DNA from: Serpula lacrymans var. lacrymans S7.9
Lineage: Eukaryota; Basidiomycota; Agaricomycetes; Boletales; Serpulaceae
Length of the DNA stretch: 64,000 nucleotides
Reading direction: 5' to 3'
NCBI RefSeq assembly: GCF_000218685.1
Contig: NW_006763296.1
Span: forward strand, 486,715-550,714
This document shows, piece after piece, positions 59,601 through 64,000 of this stretch; within the stretch, counting starts at the first letter, position 1, and each line of letters starts with the position of its first letter. Below the pieces are notes generated by a model. That model worked only from the letters and a program-made list of their open reading frames with translations, was not told the origin of the DNA and did no database searches. A program made the translations under genes and the position numbers.

Positions 59601-60380
59601 ACGATTGTGAAGATGGAGATGCAGAAATGTCAAGTGTCCATATCGTTGTGAATGGTATAAGAGTATTAAGAGAAGGAGAAAAGCCACCAAAAATAATCAG
59701 CTGGTTATTCAGGATAAGGGATGTATGTCCTGTGATATCTGGAGGAGAGTTCGTGGCCGGCAATAGTGCAAAAGAGGGATTATTAGGTGTGAACAAGTAA
59801 TCATCACCAAATGCAGTATTAGACCCGTCTGCTTTCTGACCGCCAGTGAGGTAGAGCAAACCTGCTGAAGATGAGACGGAATGATGCATTCTGCGCATCG
59901 GCTGGGAAGCCCAATCCTGTGGTTCTAGGAGAAAAGATGGTGATATAGAGGTGGTGATGATGATTGAGGAGTCGTTGAGGTCGGTGAGGACGGTTGGTGA
60001 ATTTGGACCTGGAAGGCCACCAAAGAGAAGGAAAGCAGAGGTGTTGAAGGCGGAGAGCGTGTGCCATACAAGTGCAGGTGAGTTAGTAGCATTCAGAAGC
60101 TTCCAGGGTGGCAGAGAGGTATTGAATGAGGATGTGAGCGGAAGGGCTAGCAGTTCGTTAGTTGGTGGGGCAGAAGTATAAGAGTATTGGTTGTATGGGT
60201 CCGTCATTCCACCGTGGATATAGAGCACATCTTCGAGAAGAGCGCTTGCCTGTCCCCATCTGACGCGATGTTAACAAGTAATTAACATATGCTGGATAGC
60301 CCTGGACAAACGAACCTTGGTATTGGAGAGTACTGTGCTGCGGTAAGTGAAACAAAACTTAGTCGCAGCATCCACTTCAT
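56601..60380 (-). CDS. Kelch-repeat type I membrane protein with long cytosolic tail
   Basis: Seen on minus: ATG at 60380, signal peptide (MKWMLRLSFVSLTAAQYSPI), then a kelch beta-propeller: WGQASALLEDVLYIHGGMTD, WHTLSAFNTSAFLLFGGLPG, RRMHHSVSSSAGLLYLTGGQ, GHTSLILNNQLIIFGGFSPS, SRRAFAAVVLADAKILIHGG, RRDHFAVAWGGMVIFGF, that is six units with the usual GG pairs. After an intron come a Gly/Ser-rich linker (58850-59010), one membrane helix (VTLGATFAALGLVVGALATT, about 58800-58860) with YYVRRRHS stop-transfer, and about 680 disordered cytosolic residues rich in Ser/Pro (56601-58640). Four to five introns. Fungal kelch membrane proteins of this layout are known, with roles in polarity or wall sensing suggested for some; the role here is inference. 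Confidence 0.8.
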
Positions 60381-61938
60381 CGCGAGCAAGAGTAACTTGG
60401 AAAGGAGCTTTCTGTGATGAAGGATGTAATGATTACATACAAGAACGTTATGGTTGTCGTGAAAGCGTCGTGGGTCGTGAATTTCTCGCTGTAAGGTTGC
60501 TCCAAGTGCTGCTTGCAGTCGAGCGCTGCGTTCGCCCAAGTTGGCTATCTGTACCTTGAAACTCACGTAAGCGGAAATGCGCACATGCGTTTTCCTTCAC
60601 CCCGACTTCATCCCGACTCCAATGTCAACATAGAGGCATTTTTGTAAGGCTAAACCTCGAAATCAAACCCATCATTTTGGCTCGAGCTGATATTTACCAC
60701 TTTCTTACCGTGCAGGCCTGAATCATACCTAGGAATGCTGTCAGAATGCACTTGGGGACTTGCTGACCCAGAATCTCGCGTTTTAGCCTTCGTCAATGGC
60801 CTATTCTTATCTCAACCTGTTCAAAATTTATTTTCTCATCGTGTGCAGGGCGGCTAAAGTATGTATTTCATCACCCTGCATGTTTAGTGCTTGTTTACAA
60901 GTGATGGTTGAATTGTTGTCCACTTACCACAGTAACATGGCTTCTGTTGATCTCATGGGAATACTCCTCCTCTACACAGGACATCACCGGTGCATCACCG
61001 ATTGTTCGCCAAATGCCCTTTGCTGAATCCGAGATGCCCTGCTCCAAGATCACGGGTGTCGTTCGCCATCCTATCAACGAGACAGCATGATTGGAACACC
61101 CCCTAAATAGAATTGATAAGTATATTTCAAATGCACCTTATAGTGCTGATGCAGAAGAAACCACTATTTTACATTTGCCCACAGATACACATGCAAGCCA
61201 CGTACCACGACACCCACTCTGATTCACACTGTTGGCATCATCACGACTTGAACAAACTGCAGTCTTTCTGCTCGGACATGGACCGCATTCGAAACGACTC
61301 GGTCCTGGGTCCCGAATTAGACCACAAATTATCACTAGCAACGCTGGGTATTGCAATGAGCCTCGCTCGGCCCATGACGGTGATGAAACAAATGTGCTGT
61401 TATTCCATCTGGAAAACTCCTCGGACTCCGGACATATTTCATGCCATATTTCCTCCCAAAGCTCTCTGAGTTAGATTGGCTAGTTGAATTAGCAATGGAC
61501 GCCACATATGAGCCAAGTTCGCGACCGAGAAACGGGATAAATCTAAATGAGAAGGTATTCAAATCCAGTTTGCGTTAGAGGACATAGTCATCAGGGAAGA
61601 CCTCAAACAGAAGGCTTCCAAGGGACGAAGATATACGTTCTTCGCTACTCTTGAATCTTCAGGATCCTTACACGAGTCAGTCAGATATCAATAAAGCTAA
61701 TGAAATCGTATTTCTATGAAAATAATGATCTCGATGACCTAATGTTTAAAGATTGTAACATTGTCCTTGGGAAAACTGTGAGTCCTAGATACATGATAGT
61801 TCTCGGGATAAGACTAGCAACAGGCTCGTAAGTCCGCACAGCAGAACGGAAATGTCTTCTTGTTACGTAGACCAGAGACCCCAACACATTCTGTACGGGA
61901 AGCCGTCAACAGTCAATGCTTCGGCACGGATCTACTCT
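60381..61938. other. Long intergenic region (1.55 kb)
   Basis: Holds the kelch gene promoter side and the 3' end of the next minus gene. Open frames of 60-118 codons (for example plus 61113-61469) overlap on both strands without motif or splice logic. No gene, tRNA or repeat recognised. Confidence 0.35.
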
Positions 61939-63126
61939 TCATGCACGAAGAAAGACAGTTAGCATTGTCGAAGCGACGAGAACTGCCCATAAGAGAGCTA
62001 TTCTTGCGGATGACGGCAAGGATGCGGTATTCACTGGGACAAAGCCAGCCATACCACCAGTGGTTCCAGCCGCCATTGTCATCGTGGTAGTAGACTTTGA
62101 CGTCACTCTATGTTATTTTAAAAATACAACTCAGATCAGTTTGAAGTATTGAGCTTGGTAACTCACGTCGTAGTGCTTGGTTTATCCGAAATTGTCGTTG
62201 TAAGAGTCTCTAAGGATACCATCACGACAGTGACAGTCGATGGTGCAGCGGTGCCCACCGTCACCGTGATGGGCGGGGGCTCTCCGGGAGACACTATCGT
62301 GAAAGTCGTCGCTCCAGATAACACAGTCTCAAATCCGGATTGCGTCGCTAAATAACTTGACGAGGATGTATACAGAGCCGCTAGCCAAGGGCTCTGTGAA
62401 GGCGGAGAAGATGCCTGTGGGGTGGTTATGAGCTGATTGTCGGAGGTGCACTGACTAGAAGATGAACTGGTAATGTCGATTGGAAGAGGTGTAATTGAGT
62501 AGTAGGATTGACCCTTTATAATCGAATTCTCATAGAATGTCAGCTGCACAAAACAATGAGCTAGGACGATAACCAATGATAGAAGTGTGCCCTCACATTG
62601 TATGATCCAGCAGGAAGACATGACGGAACCGTCCAGTTTACATGTTTAACGGTGCTTCCAGCTTCCTGGGTCAAAATACTAGGACTGTCGGATACTGTCA
62701 TGTTGATTTGATTTGCATACGAGATGAGGTAGATTTGTAGCTCTTGGAGTTGCATTGCAGAGGTGAGGTTACCATCACCATCTACCTAATTAGAGTAAGA
62801 TGCTAGGATGGGTTATACGCAAGCACAGAACTCACTTCTATAGCAATCTGAGAGCTACTTCCTGCTTGTATTTGACTAGGAGATGTTACTACTTAAGCCA
62901 CAAGCGCTATCAGAGGATGAAGGAAATACCTATTGGGAGCGGGCGAATCGATGATAGCAAGGGCTTTGGTGATGAATTGACCATTGATGTAAACTTGAGC
63001 GAAAGCAGGTTGGACAAGGAACGAAATGCAGACTAGAGAGATGATATACAGCTGTAAAATGAATGAATTCCGGCGCGAGAACGAGCGACTCGTCCGTCGT
63101 AGGTGAGCCAGCACCATGGATGGCAT
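61939..63126 (-). CDS. Secreted Ser/Thr-rich protein with GPI-type C-terminus
   Basis: ATG 63126 (or 63117) starts a basic N-terminus and a strong signal peptide (FILQLYIISLVCISFLVQPA, cleavage likely after AFA, giving QVYINGQF). Then PSQIQAGSSSQIAIEV, LQELQIYLISYANQINMTV, VKHVNWTVPSCLPAGSYN, LTFYENSIIKGQSYYSITPL, a Ser/Thr-rich stretch with VTVGTAAPSTVTVVMVS, and, after an intron with acceptor at 62113 or so, STTTMTMAAGTTGGMAGF and a hydrophobic end (ARIALLWAVLVASTMLTVFL then RA, stop at 61939). The small-residue run plus hydrophobic tail is the pattern of a GPI anchor. About four introns. Likely on the cell wall or plasma membrane. I do not recognise a named family. Confidence 0.65.
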
Positions 63127-63485
63127 GTATTGGTGGTATTTACAACCTCGTCGGTGAACACACTCCAGCCAAAGTGACTGAGTACTGTTCTCGGCCAGGT
63201 ACTGCGCAAAACGTTGCAAATCCTGGTATGGTACTGTGAACGTTTTTGACTGCCAGCTAACGTTGGTCACACACCTAAAAAAATCCGGTTACACTCCTGT
63301 AGCGCAGGTAACTGAGGGGCTTTCGCTCATCACTACAGCTGTATTGTCGAAGAAAGGGTAGAAGCCAAAATTACCCGGAATTTTATACGTAGGCAATCGA
63401 TCTTGGGAAAATGAAAGACATACTTTACCACCACGCCCAGCTGAGCCTCATCTGGTCGGAAAGCCACACGGTTGTCTATCATAGT
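63127..63485. promoter_or_regulatory. Divergent promoter between the GPI-type protein and cyclin H
   Basis: About 360 bp between two start codons facing away from each other, so a shared promoter region. No TATA or CCAAT box is clear. Confidence 0.4.
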
Positions 63486-64000
63486 ATGGCAACCGAAAAC
63501 TTGAACATATCAAAAGATTCTACACCAGCAGCTACGTCGACGACGACTGCGACGGCAACTGTTGAAAGGAAACCTCTTTATGAAGCAAGTACACAGTACA
63601 GAAACTGGAGATACTCACCCGCAAAATTGGCCAATGTCCGAGCATCGCTCAACACTGCGGCTGTCACCGCCATCCGGACAAAGTTTGAAGTAGATGAAGT
63701 GTGTATCCTATTCTTTTAATATTGTCGCACAAAATTAACGGACGGCTCTTCAGCCAGGATCATCATCAACAGTATCGTTCTTAGATGCTGATGAAGAGCA
63801 GCTGCTCGTGAAACTATATATCAGTAAAATACCACAGTTATGTGGCCACTTCCGTTTCCCAGAAGAAGTCGAAGCTACAGCCATAAGCTATCTAAAACGC
63901 TTTTATCTCAAAAATACTGTGATGGACTGGCACCCAAAAAATGTCATGTATGTATCTGTGTTCACACTGAGCACTCCTTTCTCACCAACCGATCTCTCAG
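63486..64000 (+). CDS. CCL1: Cyclin H (TFIIH/CAK subunit), N-terminal part, cut by window edge
   Basis: Cyclin H pairs with CDK7/Kin28 in the CDK-activating kinase module of TFIIH and drives RNA polymerase II CTD phosphorylation. Seen: ATG at 63486, a Thr-rich leader, the cyclin H signature YEASTQYRNWRYSPAKLANV, RASLNTAAVTAIRTKFEVDE, after an intron (about 63700-63753) FLDADEEQLLVKLYISKIPQ, LCGHFRFPEEVEATAISYLK and RFYLKNTVMDWHPKNVM, then a donor at about 63947. This covers the first half of the N-terminal cyclin fold; the rest is beyond base 64000. The TQYRNWRYS start is distinctive for cyclin H. The exon 1 donor reads GAA GTGTGT at about 63699. Confidence 0.88.

Noticed and set aside
61113..61469. 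118-codon plus frame with His/Asp-rich text
   Set aside because: Frames of similar size overlap on the opposite strand; no conserved block, intron or start context supports a gene.

Overview
The window is nuclear DNA of a filamentous basidiomycete, most probably an agaricomycete. Almost every gene is cut by several short (about 40-70 nt) GT-AG introns, genes are packed on both strands with 0.1-1 kb gaps, and several gene types are characteristic of basidiomycete genomes: a DUF7918-like protein, a membrane-anchored kelch protein, a fungal ADP1-type ABC transporter with EGF repeats, and chromodomain Ty3/Gypsy retrotransposons. There is no operon structure, CRISPR array or rRNA gene.

Left gene block (1-16 kb): the N-terminal luminal part of an ADP1-like ABC transporter (minus, runs off the left edge), ALG12 mannosyltransferase (plus), a FetB/UPF0014 membrane protein (plus), a coiled-coil protein with a cluster of TQT/IQT dynein-light-chain-type motifs and a C-terminal membrane segment (plus), a CaMKK/Ssp1-like kinase (minus), a small Cys-rich protein (minus) and an Aro8-type aminotransferase (minus).

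Transposon island (about 16.3-33.7 kb): AT-rich DNA with a DNA-transposon ORF fragment, a 28-nt-arm hairpin, a tRNA-derived SINE-like stretch and a TATAG-rich element with inverted termini. Inside that element sits a complete 8,032-bp Ty3/Gypsy chromovirus (Gypsy-1, 18827-26858) with identical 697-bp LTRs and a 5-bp target duplication. It carries two extra reading frames upstream of gag, the second without any ATG. It also has a gag-pol -1 frameshift signal and a Tf1-like self-priming signature. To its right a second, older, minus-strand Gypsy (Gypsy-2, 27312-32904) has inserted into the integrase of a third, decayed Gypsy (Gypsy-3); Gypsy-3 coding sequence can be followed across the insertion. 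Gypsy-2 and Gypsy-3 show repeated CGA-to-TGA changes, as expected from CpG deamination or a RIP-like process.

Right gene block (34-64 kb): a DUF7918-like protein, an MDR-family oxidoreductase, an alpha-crystallin-domain protein, a YggS/PLPBP-type PLP-homeostasis protein, the kinetochore subunit DSN1/Mis13, a DHHC palmitoyltransferase and an unidentified 399-aa protein. These are followed by two tandem glutathione S-transferases and a convergent cytochrome P450 (a plausible detoxification group), a large kelch-repeat type I membrane protein, a secreted Ser/Thr-rich protein with a GPI-type C-terminus, and the 5' part of cyclin H, cut by the right edge.

Most exon boundaries are read by eye from splice consensus, frame and family similarity; spans are more reliable than individual junctions.
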